Notes: a model not told the origin generated them from the letters alone. A stretch of 64,000 nucleotides of DNA from Rhodospirillaceae bacterium (GCA_018665815.1 JABJBP010000130.1:1-64000), one strand, 5' to 3'; numbered from the stretch's first letter, positions 9,694 to 19,054 are shown. Program-made: numbers and translations.

Positions 9694-10896
9694 ATGCGGT
9701 TGATTTTTATCAACCATTGTCATCCCGATATGCCGCACGTATGCGGTCTTAGGTTTGGCCGATTTGCAGACGCTATGGCGGCGCGTGGGCACCAAGTCGT
9801 TTTGCTCACGGAAAATTACCCGCGGGACGCCACGACCGTTACGGCAGCGCAACTCACTGACGGTCTTGCGACACACGACTGGTCGACGCCTTACGTTCTA
9901 GCGTGTTCACTGATCGGCCACGAAAACGCACGTCGCGCACGCGAGGGGCGCCTGGCAACTCCATGGCGGCAAATCGCTATTGGCCGTTCGTATTTGATCA
10001 ACAATGGCATGTTTGCGGATTGGCAATCTGGCGCTGGTGATTATCTGCCCGTCCTGGCGTCTGAGTTTCGCCCCGACGCGATCTGGGCAACGTTTGGCAA
10101 TACGGACGCTTGGGCCATTGCCCGCGCCTTGGCGAGGCGTGCCGGGTGCCCGTGGGTGGCCGACTTCAAGGACAATTGGACGGCATTCATACCTCCGGGG
10201 TTGCGAAACTTGATGGCGCACCGGTTTCGCGATGGCGCACATATGACCGTGTTGTCCGAAGGCCATTGCGATGAGGCAGATCCCTGGTTTTCTGTTATGA
10301 AGACCGTTATCTACAGTGGCGTCGACGCGATCGATTTCAAGCCCGTGGACAGTGCTGTTTTTCGAATTACGTTGGCGGGCAGTATTTATGACCGTGACCG
10401 CTTGACGGCTTTAGTTTCGGGAATAGAAAAATGGTTGGCCAGCGATGCCCGAGCGAAAGTTGATTTCCGGTATGCCGGCAACGACACCGAAATGGTCATG
10501 GCGGCGACGGCATCACTTGATGGGAAGTGTAGGCGGACCATGCTGGGTTACATTGACAATGCCTCTCTGGCCGAGATTCAAGCTGCATCAAATGTAAACC
10601 TCTACGTCCACAATGAACGCTGCATATTCCACCACAAGGCTTTGGAATTGGTCGCGGCGGGCCGGCCGATCATCAGTTGCCCAGACGAGACGCGCGAGAC
10701 CCGAAATGTCGCAGCCGAAGTTGGTGCGAGCTTGTTTGTTTGCGCCGATCCGCAGGAGGTCACGGATGCGCTGAAGGTCATTGCCGAAGGGGTGCTGCCG
10801 GTCCCAGCGCCTGAAAACCTCAAAACATTTACCTGGGCCCATCGCGCGGAAGCTTTGGAGGCCGTGTTCGAACGGGTGACGGGTGGCTGGTCATGA
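9694..10896 (+). CDS. Glycosyltransferase (GT-B fold, group 1-like)
   Basis: A 400-residue protein. Its N-terminus (INHCHPDMPHVCGLRFGRF, AMAARGHQVVLLTENYP) is a GT-B Rossmann start with a substrate loop, and the C-terminal part has the KALELVAAGRPIIS segment that binds donor nucleotide in group 1 transferases. The classical E-x7-E pattern is less clear than in neighbouring transferases. It starts one base after the asnB stop and its TGA overlaps the next ATG (ATGA), so it sits in an asnB-GT-GT operon. Confidence 0.8.
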   Translation: MRLIFINHCHPDMPHVCGLRFGRFADAMAARGHQVVLLTENYPRDATTVTAAQLTDGLATHDWSTPYVLACSLIGHENARRAREGRLATPWRQIAIGRSYLINNGMFADWQSGAGDYLPVLASEFRPDAIWATFGNTDAWAIARALARRAGCPWVADFKDNWTAFIPPGLRNLMAHRFRDGAHMTVLSEGHCDEADPWFSVMKTVIYSGVDAIDFKPVDSAVFRITLAGSIYDRDRLTALVSGIEKWLASDARAKVDFRYAGNDTEMVMAATASLDGKCRRTMLGYIDNASLAEIQAASNVNLYVHNERCIFHHKALELVAAGRPIISCPDETRETRNVAAEVGASLFVCADPQEVTDALKVIAEGVLPVPAPENLKTFTWAHRAEALEAVFERVTGGWS

Positions 10897-12041
10897 AGGT
10901 CGCCGTTTCCGTTCACGGCCGGTTTCACGCCTTTGAGCTTGCCGAAGGCCTGAGGCGCCGGGGCTGCCTGGAAGCTTTAACGACGACGTATCCGGGCGGG
11001 CGGGTGCGTCGTGTCGTGGGTGATTCGGTGGCGTTTCATTGTGCGCCATGGATTGAAATATGGCGCCGGATTGGCCAAAAGTTGTCGATATCCAGCGCGA
11101 TGCTGGATGTTTCCGTTGCCCGGGCATTTGCGAAATTCTCAGCCCGGCATATGCCTTTGCAGGCGGATTTGTTCGTTGGATGGAGCGGCGCCAGCCTGGA
11201 AGCCATCCCGGTGGCGCGCGCGCGAGGAATGAAGGTCATCATTGAGCGCGGTTCGACCCATATTGAGGATCAAACCAAAACATTGAGCCGTGTTTTTGCC
11301 GCGCAAGGGCTGAAGTTCAACGATACGTCGAAGATCATGATTGAGCGAGAATTGGCCGAATACGATGCGGCGGATGCGATATGTGTGCCGTCGAATTTTG
11401 CAGCGGAAACTTTCATCGCACGCGGCGTGCCGGGGGAGAAATTAATCGTCAATGCCTATGGTGTTGATCTGTCGAAATTTGAACCCTCGCCAACGCCGCA
11501 AACGGCGACGAAACCGCGCATTGTTTTCGTCGGTCGGGTGGGGTTGCGAAAGGGCGTGGCGGAACTTCTTGAGGCGTTTTCGACGCTCTCCGACCGGGCG
11601 GAATTACATCTCATTGGTCCCGTCGAGCTGTCGGTACGCGAGATCTTGGCAAGACATGCCGGGGAGAGTGTGATCGTGCGTGGCGCATTACCCATGACGG
11701 CGTTGCCGGCGGAATACACGCGGTCGGATATTTTCTGTCTACCGTCCTGGGAAGAAGGCTTTCCGTTGGTGCTTTTGCAGGCGATGGCGTCTGGTTTGCC
11801 TATCGTCGCGTCGGTTGCGACCGGGGCCGCGGATATTGTCACCGACAACGCCGAGGGCTTCGTCGTGCCGACGGGTGACGTCATGCGATTGGCTGATGCT
11901 TTGGGCACCTTGATTGACGATGAAGCCGGCCGCCGGCGTATGGGGAAAGCCGCCCGAACCCGTGTCGCTGAAGGATGGGATTGGCAGAGCTACGCTGACC
12001 GTGCGATCGCTCACTACGAAAAACTTATCGCTGCCAGCTAA
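10893..12041 (+). CDS. Glycosyltransferase family 4
   Basis: A 382-residue GT-B transferase. FVGRVGLRKGVAELLEAF near residue 210 and PSWEEGFPLVLLQAMASG near residue 285 are the donor-binding signatures of family 4. The start overlaps the previous stop by four bases. It ends convergently with the second asnB gene, the two stop codons sharing bases at 12038-12041. Its likely job is one glycosyl transfer in the polysaccharide pathway. Confidence 0.87.
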   Translation: MKVAVSVHGRFHAFELAEGLRRRGCLEALTTTYPGGRVRRVVGDSVAFHCAPWIEIWRRIGQKLSISSAMLDVSVARAFAKFSARHMPLQADLFVGWSGASLEAIPVARARGMKVIIERGSTHIEDQTKTLSRVFAAQGLKFNDTSKIMIERELAEYDAADAICVPSNFAAETFIARGVPGEKLIVNAYGVDLSKFEPSPTPQTATKPRIVFVGRVGLRKGVAELLEAFSTLSDRAELHLIGPVELSVREILARHAGESVIVRGALPMTALPAEYTRSDIFCLPSWEEGFPLVLLQAMASGLPIVASVATGAADIVTDNAEGFVVPTGDVMRLADALGTLIDDEAGRRRMGKAARTRVAEGWDWQSYADRAIAHYEKLIAAS

Positions 12042-14062
12042 CTACCGATCCAATGATCATGCCAAGCGGTCAGGTTGAACAGCGTCCAAAGATGTAGGGC
12101 GTGATCTGCGCCACGGTTCCGGTGATCGTCGAAAAGCTCCCCTATTTGCGTGCTCGCCAGCACGCCATCTTTGACAAGAGGGGACGCCATGATTTGAGCC
12201 TGAGCGTCGTGGCCAAAATCTTCCCGTAGCCATTCGGCGACCGGGGCGGCAAAACCCATTTTCGGTCGATGGATGATCTCATCGGGAATGACGCCGGCCA
12301 GGGATTTTTTTAAAATGGCTTTTTTCACACCGCCGCGAATTTTTGTATCCATGGGGATATCCATGGTGAATTCGACCAAGTCATGATCAAGAAACGGCAC
12401 CCGGCCTTCAACCGACGTCGACATGGTGATTTTATCGACCCGCATTAATAGTAATTCGGGTAACCGCAACCTGAATTCACTGTACGTCATGCGGGTTAAA
12501 AAATCCTGGCCAGGATGTTCCGCATCCAGGTGCTGGAAATAGCCACCGACGACATCGCCGCTGTCGCTACTTGATAGGCCGGTGGTGTCCAGCCCTATGC
12601 CCGCGAGCTCGGGCCATGGCGAGCCGTTGTCGCCATCGCCAGTGTCATTCAATATCCGCGCCTTGTGAACATTCCAGAACGCGTTGGCACCGCTCCAAAA
12701 GAGTTCCTGATTGTTGCCGGCGCGCGAAATGGCTTCAGCTATCTGTGCGCCGCGGCCCCGCGCGTTAGGCGCGGCGCGTGTTGCCAGCCGTCCAAGGACG
12801 CCGCGCAGGCCGGACGGCACCGTATTGGTATACGGGGTCCAAAATTTGCGCTGGACGTTCAGATAAGTCATCCAGCTGTCATAGCCACAGAATTGCTCGT
12901 CAGCGCCTTCGCCAACCTGGACAACTGTGACGCCACTATCCTTGGCCAGCTTGGATACAAAATACAGTGGCACGCAAACCCAATCGGCGATGGGTTCGTC
13001 TTGGTGATGCACTAGGTCGTGCAGATATCCCTGCATGTCGCGGGAATCGACCAGAACTTCGTGATGATTGGATTTGAATTCCGTTGCTACGCGGCGGGCG
13101 TAATCCAGTTCGTTGAGATGTGTGTGGTCTTTAAATCCCACCGTAAAGGTCTCGACCGGGCGGCTGCTGACGCGGTCCATCAATGCAACATTGGCGGATG
13201 AGTCGATACCACCGGACAGAAATACGCCGAACGGTACATCCGACATCATCCGTTTCTCGATGGCACTGCCAAGGCGCTGGCTGATGCCGTCAGCGTAGAA
13301 CGCTTCAGCTTCATCCGCCGACATACCGGCTATTTCGTCCGTCGCGATCCCGTTGCCTGGCACCGCATCCCAATAGCGCCGGGTGCGAATGTCGCCGTTT
13401 TCCGAAACTTCCATAATATGTGCCGCCGGAAGCTTGAAGATGCCTTTGAACATCGTCAGCGGCGCCGGTGCGATCATGAAACTCAGGTAATGGTTGAGTG
13501 CATGATGATCGACCTCGCGAGGCAATGTATCGTCTGTCAGCAGGGCCTTAATTTCGGAGGCGAAGCGGAACGGGCCGCCACGTTGCGTGAAATATAGGGG
13601 TTTGATGCCGATGCGGTCGCGGGCCAAGGACAAGGTTCGTTTTTCCGTGTCCCATAAGGCGAAGGCGAACATGCCGCTCAATCGCTGGACGAGGCCATCC
13701 AATCCCCAGGCCCGGTAGCCGTGGATCAAAACTTCCGTATCCGAATGATCGGTCTGAAACGTGTGGCCGTCGGCTTGCAACTCGTTTCTGAGATCAAGGT
13801 GATTGTAAATTTCACCATTGAAACTGAGCCAGATGGTGGAGTCAGCGTTGCTCATAGGTTGGGCTGCATCGGGTGATAAATCGACGATGGAGAGGCGGCG
13901 ATGTGCCAGCCCGACGCGCCCGCTTTCGTCGGCCCAGACGCCATCACCGTCAGGGCCCCTGTGGGCCATCGCCTCGGCCATGTCACTCAGGGTTGAGCGC
14001 AGATCACTCTGTGTCGGCGCGCGCAAATCGCGGGCATGCAATAATCCGGCTATGCCGCACAT
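12038..14062 (-). CDS. asnB: Asparagine synthase (glutamine-hydrolysing), second AsnB-type amidotransferase
   Basis: A 674-residue enzyme beginning MCGIAGLL (catalytic Cys2 of the glutaminase domain), with NGEIYNH near residue 80 and the ATP-binding SGGIDSS loop near residue 280. Later hallmarks include VGEGADEQFCGY and SVEGRVPFLDHDLVEF. It is longer than the paralogue at 7776-9692 and diverges from it, so it is not a recent duplication. It faces a 315-base intergenic region and is transcribed away from the ABC transporter operon. A role in amidating glycan carboxylates is plausible from context but unproven. Confidence 0.9.
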   Translation of the reverse strand: MCGIAGLLHARDLRAPTQSDLRSTLSDMAEAMAHRGPDGDGVWADESGRVGLAHRRLSIVDLSPDAAQPMSNADSTIWLSFNGEIYNHLDLRNELQADGHTFQTDHSDTEVLIHGYRAWGLDGLVQRLSGMFAFALWDTEKRTLSLARDRIGIKPLYFTQRGGPFRFASEIKALLTDDTLPREVDHHALNHYLSFMIAPAPLTMFKGIFKLPAAHIMEVSENGDIRTRRYWDAVPGNGIATDEIAGMSADEAEAFYADGISQRLGSAIEKRMMSDVPFGVFLSGGIDSSANVALMDRVSSRPVETFTVGFKDHTHLNELDYARRVATEFKSNHHEVLVDSRDMQGYLHDLVHHQDEPIADWVCVPLYFVSKLAKDSGVTVVQVGEGADEQFCGYDSWMTYLNVQRKFWTPYTNTVPSGLRGVLGRLATRAAPNARGRGAQIAEAISRAGNNQELFWSGANAFWNVHKARILNDTGDGDNGSPWPELAGIGLDTTGLSSSDSGDVVGGYFQHLDAEHPGQDFLTRMTYSEFRLRLPELLLMRVDKITMSTSVEGRVPFLDHDLVEFTMDIPMDTKIRGGVKKAILKKSLAGVIPDEIIHRPKMGFAAPVAEWLREDFGHDAQAQIMASPLVKDGVLASTQIGELFDDHRNRGADHALHLWTLFNLTAWHDHWIGS

Positions 14063-14377
14063 GGATTTCTTCCTTCGGGTGCCGGCATGGCCGGGCGCAT
14101 GATCATTGAATACATGTTTCTTTGGAGCAACACCGGATCGAATTCGTCTATCACACTTGTCTCAAATGACCCGCCGTGTCCAGTTTGCGCTCAGGGGATG
14201 TGTCGGTTTCTGGCTAATTGATGACGGAAACTTCCTTTTTTACCCGGAAATGCCGTGTTAGGGTCGATAGCGATTTTGGAATATAAATACCGAAACGATA
14301 AAACGAATGCCTAATAAAAGGCATTAAACGCCTAATAAAAGGCATTAAACAAAGACCGACAGGGATAGTTAATTCAT
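14063..14377. promoter_or_regulatory. Divergent intergenic region with tandem repeat and inverted repeats
   Basis: The 315 bases between the second asnB (leftward) and the ABC transporter operon (rightward) contain no credible gene. They must hold promoters in both directions. The right half is AT-rich and carries a perfect 21-bp tandem duplication (14309-14350), each copy with a hairpin core, immediately before the ATPase start at 14378. No unambiguous -35/-10 pair was assigned. Confidence 0.6.
14309..14350. repeat. Perfect 21-bp tandem duplication with palindromic core
   Basis: Two identical adjacent copies of GCCTAATAAAAGGCATTAAAC occupy 14309-14329 and 14330-14350. The first copy together with upstream bases forms a perfect 7-bp inverted repeat, AATGCCT (14306-14312) and AGGCATT (14319-14325), around AATAAA; the second keeps the inner GCCT/AGGC arms. 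It ends 27 bases before the ATPase start codon. Position and symmetry suggest an operator or a leader structure that controls the polyamine-type transporter. Function is inferred. Confidence 0.75.
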
Positions 14378-15469
14378 ATGGCTGAGGAATCCGATGCCCT
14401 CGTTTGCTTTATCGAGGTCCAAAAAAGCTACGACGGGGAAATACTTGTCGTAAAAAATCTCAGTCTTGATGTTGCCCGCGGTGAGTTCCTCACCATGCTT
14501 GGGCCGTCTGGGTCCGGAAAAACCACGTGCTTGATGATGCTGGCGGGCTTCGAGCCGGCGACCCACGGCGAAATCACGCTTGATGGCGAGCCCATCAACC
14601 ATGTGCCGCCGCACAAGCGCGGCATTGGCATGGTGTTCCAGAATTATGCGCTGTTTCCGCACATGAGTGTGGCTGAAAACTTGGCGTTTCCGCTACAGGT
14701 CCGCAAGATGGACAAGTCGGAAATTGACACGCGGGTCAAGAAAGCCCTCGACATGGTCCAGCTAGGTGAGTTCGGTGGCCGCCGGCCGGCCCAGTTGTCG
14801 GGTGGACAGCAACAGCGTGTCGCGGTTGCCCGGGCGTTGGTGTTTGACCCGGTGCTGGTCTTGATGGATGAGCCGCTGGGAGCGCTAGACAAGCAGCTTC
14901 GTGAGCAGATGCAGTACGAAATTAAGCATATCCATGAGCAATTGGGCGTGACCATGGTTTACGTCACCCACGATCAATCGGAAGCCTTGACCATGTCCGA
15001 CCGGATCGCGGTGTTCAACGATGGCGTGATCCAGCAATTGGCCCCACCGGATGATCTTTATGAGCGCCCGGACAAAGCGTTCGTCGCTCAGTTCATTGGC
15101 GAAAACAACACGCTCTCGGGCACCGTCAAGGAAATCAACGGCGACAATTGCGTCGTTGATGTTGATGGCGGCGGCATCGTGCAGGCCTTGAAAGTGAATG
15201 TCGATGGCGTGGGGTCGCGTTCGACCTTGTCACTCAGGCCGGAACGCGTCGAGGTCAATCCGGAAGGCGGCAGTTTGCCCAATATGTTCGAAGCGACGAT
15301 CAAGGAATTGATCTATCTCGGTGATCATATCCGGACCCGGGCCAGCGTCTGCGGTCAGGAAGATTTCATCGTCAAAATTCCGAACGCCAGCCACCATGCA
15401 CAATTGCAGGAAGGCGCAACGGCGATGTTTGGATGGAATGTAGAGGATTGCCGGGCGCTCGACGGTTGA
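14378..15469 (+). CDS. potA: Polyamine-type ABC transporter ATP-binding protein (PotA-like)
   Basis: A 363-residue ATPase. Walker A GPSGSGKTT (about residues 45-53), Q-loop QNYALFPHM, signature LSGGQQQRV, Walker B VLMDEPLGALD and the H-loop VTHDQSEAL are all present. The C-terminal 120 residues (LSLRPERVEVN) form the TOBE domain of the spermidine/putrescine and iron(III) importer class. It would energise the two permeases encoded downstream. The solute could be a polyamine or another small cation or amine; sequence alone does not decide. Confidence 0.9.
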   Translation: MAEESDALVCFIEVQKSYDGEILVVKNLSLDVARGEFLTMLGPSGSGKTTCLMMLAGFEPATHGEITLDGEPINHVPPHKRGIGMVFQNYALFPHMSVAENLAFPLQVRKMDKSEIDTRVKKALDMVQLGEFGGRRPAQLSGGQQQRVAVARALVFDPVLVLMDEPLGALDKQLREQMQYEIKHIHEQLGVTMVYVTHDQSEALTMSDRIAVFNDGVIQQLAPPDDLYERPDKAFVAQFIGENNTLSGTVKEINGDNCVVDVDGGGIVQALKVNVDGVGSRSTLSLRPERVEVNPEGGSLPNMFEATIKELIYLGDHIRTRASVCGQEDFIVKIPNASHHAQLQEGATAMFGWNVEDCRALDG

Positions 15470-15489
15470 GCGGGCGCCGGTGACGGATG

Positions 15490-15506
15490 CCGTGCCGACG
15501 GCACGG
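15490..15506. other. Intercistronic hairpin between ATPase and binding-protein genes
   Basis: CCGTGCC (15490-15496) and GGCACGG (15500-15506) form a perfect 7-bp stem with a three-base loop 20 bases after the ATPase stop, followed only by TTTCC. It may be an mRNA-stabilising or processing hairpin; it is too poor in U to be called a terminator with confidence. Confidence 0.5.
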
Positions 15507-15603
15507 TTTCCAATGAATGGTTCGGTTTGGAGAACAATTACGTTTTTGATAATCATACCGACCAAGTTTCGAAAACTTCGTCAAACCAGGGAGTAATAAT
15601 CTG

Positions 15604-16704
15604 ATGAAGAAAACATTTAAACTCGCAACACTCGGGGCGGCCAGCGCATTGGCGCTCGGGTTCGTAATGTCCGGCCCGGCAGCTGCCGCCGGTAAGATCA
15701 CCGTCGTCTCTTGGGGCGGCGCCTACACGAAAAGTCAGGTCGAGGCCTATCACAAGCCTTATACCAAAATGACCGGCACCCAGATACTGTCCGAGAACTA
15801 CTCGGGCGGTTTGGCGGAAATCAAAGCGCAGGTTGAAGCCGGCGCGGTGAAATGGGACCTCGTTGATCTTGAGATGTCCGACGCCATCCGCGGTTGCGAC
15901 GAAGGTCTTCTGGAAAAAATTGATCCGAAAATTCTACCAGCGGCCCCCGACGGCACGCCGGCCGAGAAGGATTTCATCCAAGGCATGATCACCGATTGTG
16001 CGGTTGCCAATATCGTATGGTCGACGATCTATGCATATGATGACGCCAAGTTTTCGGGCGCTAAACCGACGTCGATGGCCGATTTCTTTAATACGAAAGC
16101 TTTCCCCGGCAAGCGCGGCATGCGTAAGGGACCGAAAGCCAACTTGGAATTTTCTTTAATCGCTGACGGTGTCCCCGCCAAGGACGTCTATAAGGTGCTG
16201 AGCACCAAAGCCGGTGTTGATCGCGCGTTCAAGAAACTCGGCGCCATCAAAGACCAGGTCGTGTGGTGGGAAGCGGGTGCGCAGGCACCGCAATTGTTGG
16301 CTGATGGTGAAGTCGCCATGACGACGGCTTACAACGGTCGTATCTTCAACGCCGTCGTTGAAGAGAAAAAGCCCTTCGTCATCGTTTGGGATGGTCAGGT
16401 CTTCGATGCTGATCTTTGGGCTGTTCCGAAGGGTTCGAAGAACCGCGCGGAAGCTCTTAAATTTCTGGCGTTCTCGACCGACACCCAGCGCCTTGCTGAC
16501 CAGGCCAAGTGGATTTCCTACGGCCCGGCCCGCTTGTCTTCGGCACCTTTGGTTTCGATGCATGCTACCGCTGGCGTCGATATGAAGCCGCATATGCCGA
16601 CGGCACCGGCAAACTTCAAGAACGTAGTTCAGAATGATTTTGAGTTCTGGGCCGATAATCAGGACGAGCTGAACGAGCGTTTCAACGCTTGGCTCGCCAA
16701 ATAA
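15604..16704 (+). CDS. ABC transporter periplasmic substrate-binding protein (PotD/PotF-like)
   Basis: A 366-residue secreted protein. Residues 1-28 form a signal peptide (KK start, hydrophobic LGAASALALGFVMS core, PAAAAG cleavage region). The mature start KITVVSWGGAYTKSQVEAY is typical of the spermidine/putrescine-binding family. It has a GGGAG-like RBS (AGGGAG about nine bases upstream). The gene lies between the ATPase and the permeases and is followed by a strong hairpin, the usual way to make more binding protein than membrane subunits. The ligand is probably a polyamine or related amine; unverified. Confidence 0.88.
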   Translation: MKKTFKLATLGAASALALGFVMSGPAAAAGKITVVSWGGAYTKSQVEAYHKPYTKMTGTQILSENYSGGLAEIKAQVEAGAVKWDLVDLEMSDAIRGCDEGLLEKIDPKILPAAPDGTPAEKDFIQGMITDCAVANIVWSTIYAYDDAKFSGAKPTSMADFFNTKAFPGKRGMRKGPKANLEFSLIADGVPAKDVYKVLSTKAGVDRAFKKLGAIKDQVVWWEAGAQAPQLLADGEVAMTTAYNGRIFNAVVEEKKPFVIVWDGQVFDADLWAVPKGSKNRAEALKFLAFSTDTQRLADQAKWISYGPARLSSAPLVSMHATAGVDMKPHMPTAPANFKNVVQNDFEFWADNQDELNERFNAWLAK

Positions 16705-16714
16705 AGTTTGAGAA

Positions 16715-16750
16715 GGGAGCGGTCTTAGGGCCGCTCCCACTCTTTCTTTC
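16715..16750 (+). terminator. Hairpin after the binding-protein gene (partial terminator/attenuator)
   Basis: GGGAGCGG (16715-16722) pairs with CCGCTCCC (16731-16738) and is followed by ACTCTTTCTTTCTT. It begins 10 bases after the binding-protein stop and lies 44 bases upstream of the permease gene. The interrupted T-tract suggests partial termination or 3'-end stabilisation that lowers permease expression relative to binding protein. Confidence 0.75.
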
Positions 16751-16793
16751 TTGATTTTGTAATTCAACGAAATTTTTAAAAAGCGAGCCGCCC

Positions 16794-18065
16794 ATGGCTT
16801 CCGAGACCGCCACCCCGGCGACAGCTGACGTGTTAACGACGGTTGACGGACGCCCGCTCAAGGCGGCCCTTGCAGAAGCCCAGCGCACGCGCCGCATCCG
16901 CGCCGTGCTTTTGGTGACGCCGCTTCTTTTATTCATTTTCGCGACTTTCTTGTTTCCCATTGCCTTGATGATGTTCCGGTCCGTGGACAATCCACTGATC
17001 GCCCAGAATTTGCCTAAAACCATCGCCGTCCTGGAAAAAAGTTGGAACGGCAAGGACGTGCCCGGCGAAGAGGCTTTCGCAGCACTTCGCGAAGATTTGA
17101 TGGCATCACGCGCAGCCGGCCAAGTCGGCAAGGTGGCGACGCGCCTGAACTTTGAAACATCCGGCATGCGCAGCGCGGTCACCCGTACGGCCCGCAAGGC
17201 CAAAAAAATGAAGGCGCCTTATAAGGATCAGATACTCAAGGTCCACGACGCCTGGAGCAAACGCGAGGTCTGGGCGACCATCAAGCGCTTGGCCCCGACG
17301 ATCACCGGCGCCAATTATCTGGCCGCTGTGGATCGCAAATACGATGCCGACGACAATATCGTCTCGCAGCCCGAGGAACGGCAAATTTACGTCACGCTGT
17401 TCATGAAGACGCTGTGGATGAGCACCATCGTGACCGTGTCGTGTCTGCTCCTCGGATTTCCCATCGCTTATCTGCTGGCCAGTTTGCCGCTCAGGCATTC
17501 GAACCTGTTGATGATATTGGTATTGCTGCCGTTCTGGACCTCGCTGCTGGTCCGCACAACGTCTTGGATTGTTCTGTTGCAGACCCAAGGGGTGCTGAAC
17601 GACATCATGGTCTGGATCGGGATTATTGATGATGAAAACCGAATACAATTGATCTTTAACGCTCAGGGCACGGTCATTGCCATGACCCAGATTTTGCTGC
17701 CGTTCATGGTCCTGCCGCTTTACAGCGTCATGAAGACGATTTCGCCAAGCTATCTGCGCGCTGCGCAGTCTCTGGGCGCGCATCGTTTCCTGGCCTACTA
17801 CAGAATTTATTTGCCCAACACCATGGCCGGCATTGGCGCCGGGTGTTTGTTGGTCTTCATTCTGGCCATCGGTTATTACATCACGCCGGCCTTGGTCGGC
17901 GGCCAAGACGGTCAGATGATCTCCAACGTCATTGCCTTCCACATGCAAAAATCCCTGAACTGGGGATTGGGGGCGGCCTTGGGCGGGATCCTGCTGGTCG
18001 GCGTTTGTATGCTGTACTGGCTCTACAACAAGCTTGTCGGCGTCGACAACCTGAAGCTCGGATAA
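16794..18065 (+). CDS. potB: Polyamine-type ABC transporter permease (PotB-like) with extended periplasmic loop
   Basis: A 423-residue permease. Transmembrane segment 1 is at about residues 37-61; the next clear membrane segment starts near residue 205 and five more follow. The permease signature (SLGAHRFLAYYRIYLPNTMAG) near residue 325 docks on the ATPase. The roughly 140 hydrophilic residues between segments 1 and 2, rich in Lys, Arg, Glu and Ala, make it about 130-140 residues longer than E. coli PotB. It forms the channel with the PotC-like subunit 12 bases downstream. Confidence 0.88.
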   Translation: MASETATPATADVLTTVDGRPLKAALAEAQRTRRIRAVLLVTPLLLFIFATFLFPIALMMFRSVDNPLIAQNLPKTIAVLEKSWNGKDVPGEEAFAALREDLMASRAAGQVGKVATRLNFETSGMRSAVTRTARKAKKMKAPYKDQILKVHDAWSKREVWATIKRLAPTITGANYLAAVDRKYDADDNIVSQPEERQIYVTLFMKTLWMSTIVTVSCLLLGFPIAYLLASLPLRHSNLLMILVLLPFWTSLLVRTTSWIVLLQTQGVLNDIMVWIGIIDDENRIQLIFNAQGTVIAMTQILLPFMVLPLYSVMKTISPSYLRAAQSLGAHRFLAYYRIYLPNTMAGIGAGCLLVFILAIGYYITPALVGGQDGQMISNVIAFHMQKSLNWGLGAALGGILLVGVCMLYWLYNKLVGVDNLKLG

Positions 18066-18077
18066 GGGAACGGAACC

Positions 18078-18950
18078 ATGTCACAGATTTCACTTCCCGA
18101 TCATGCCGACTTCGCCGAAAAGCTTTGGCATTGGACCTTCATCGGCATTTGTGCGCTAGTCTTCCTGTTCCTGATCGCACCGATCTTGGTGATCATCCCG
18201 CTGAGCTTCAACGCCGAGCCCTATTTCACCTTTAATGCCAAGATGGTGGCGTTGGACCCGGAGGCCTATTCCGTCCGCTGGTATCAGGACTTCTGGTCAA
18301 AGACCATCTGGCGCGAATCGATCTGGAATTCGTTGTTCATCGCGGTTGGCGCGACGATCTTGGCTACCGCACTCGGCACCTTGGCTGCGCTCGGCCTGAG
18401 CCGTCCGGAAATGCCGTTCAAGCCGTTGATCATGGGCTTATTGATCTCACCGATGATCGTGCCGTTGATCATCACTGCGGCGGGTATTTTCTTCTTCTAC
18501 GCCTCGATCAACGAATACCTACAACTGACGGGCAGCTATCTTGGCGTCATCTTGGCGCACACCGTCTTGGGCACGCCCTTTGTGGTGATTACCGTGACCG
18601 CGACCTTAAGCGGCTTTGATCATTCGCTGACTCGTGCTGGCGCCATGTGCGGCGCCGACCCGACGACGGTGTTCTTCAAGGTCATCATGCCATTGATCCT
18701 GCCGGGCGTCATTTCCGGTGCGCTTTTCGCCTTCGTCACCTCGTTCGATGAGGTCGTCGTCGTGCTGTTCGTCGCCAGCGTCGAACAGCAGACCATCCCG
18801 CGTCAGATGTGGGCCGGCATGCGCGAGTCCATCAGCCCGACGATCCTGGCCGTCGCGACGATCTTGATCTGTATCTCGATACTGTTGCTGGCGACTGTCG
18901 AAATCTTACGTCGGAGATCTGAACGCCTGCGCGGCCTTTCAGCGGGATAA
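18078..18950 (+). CDS. potC: Polyamine-type ABC transporter permease (PotC-like)
   Basis: A 290-residue permease with six predicted membrane segments, of normal length for PotC. The coupling motif AGAMCGADPTTVFFKVIMPLILPG lies near residues 190-215, shortened here only in description. It starts 12 bases after the PotB-like gene with GGAAC upstream, and ends the transporter operon. A 7-bp inverted repeat (18983-18989 with 18998-19004) follows the stop but lacks a T-run. Confidence 0.88.
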   Translation: MSQISLPDHADFAEKLWHWTFIGICALVFLFLIAPILVIIPLSFNAEPYFTFNAKMVALDPEAYSVRWYQDFWSKTIWRESIWNSLFIAVGATILATALGTLAALGLSRPEMPFKPLIMGLLISPMIVPLIITAAGIFFFYASINEYLQLTGSYLGVILAHTVLGTPFVVITVTATLSGFDHSLTRAGAMCGADPTTVFFKVIMPLILPGVISGALFAFVTSFDEVVVVLFVASVEQQTIPRQMWAGMRESISPTILAVATILICISILLLATVEILRRRSERLRGLSAG

Positions 18951-19054
18951 GAACGCTCTACATGGTGATCAAAGGAGACGGATGCGCCGTTAACACGCGG
19001 CGCAACCCTCGGCGTTTGACGGGTTTGAGTATGCGTTGGGTATCTCTCGCCCAA

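Noticed and set aside
17106-17948. 280-codon frame antisense to the PotB-like permease
   Set aside because: Composition is a mirror of membrane-protein codons (His/Gln/Arg-rich), with no recognisable motif and no ribosome binding site.
18983-19004. TGCGCCG/CGGCGCA inverted repeat after the PotC-like gene as terminator
   Set aside because: Seven-base stem but followed by AACCCTC instead of Ts; possibly a Rho-type or mRNA-stability structure, not supported enough.
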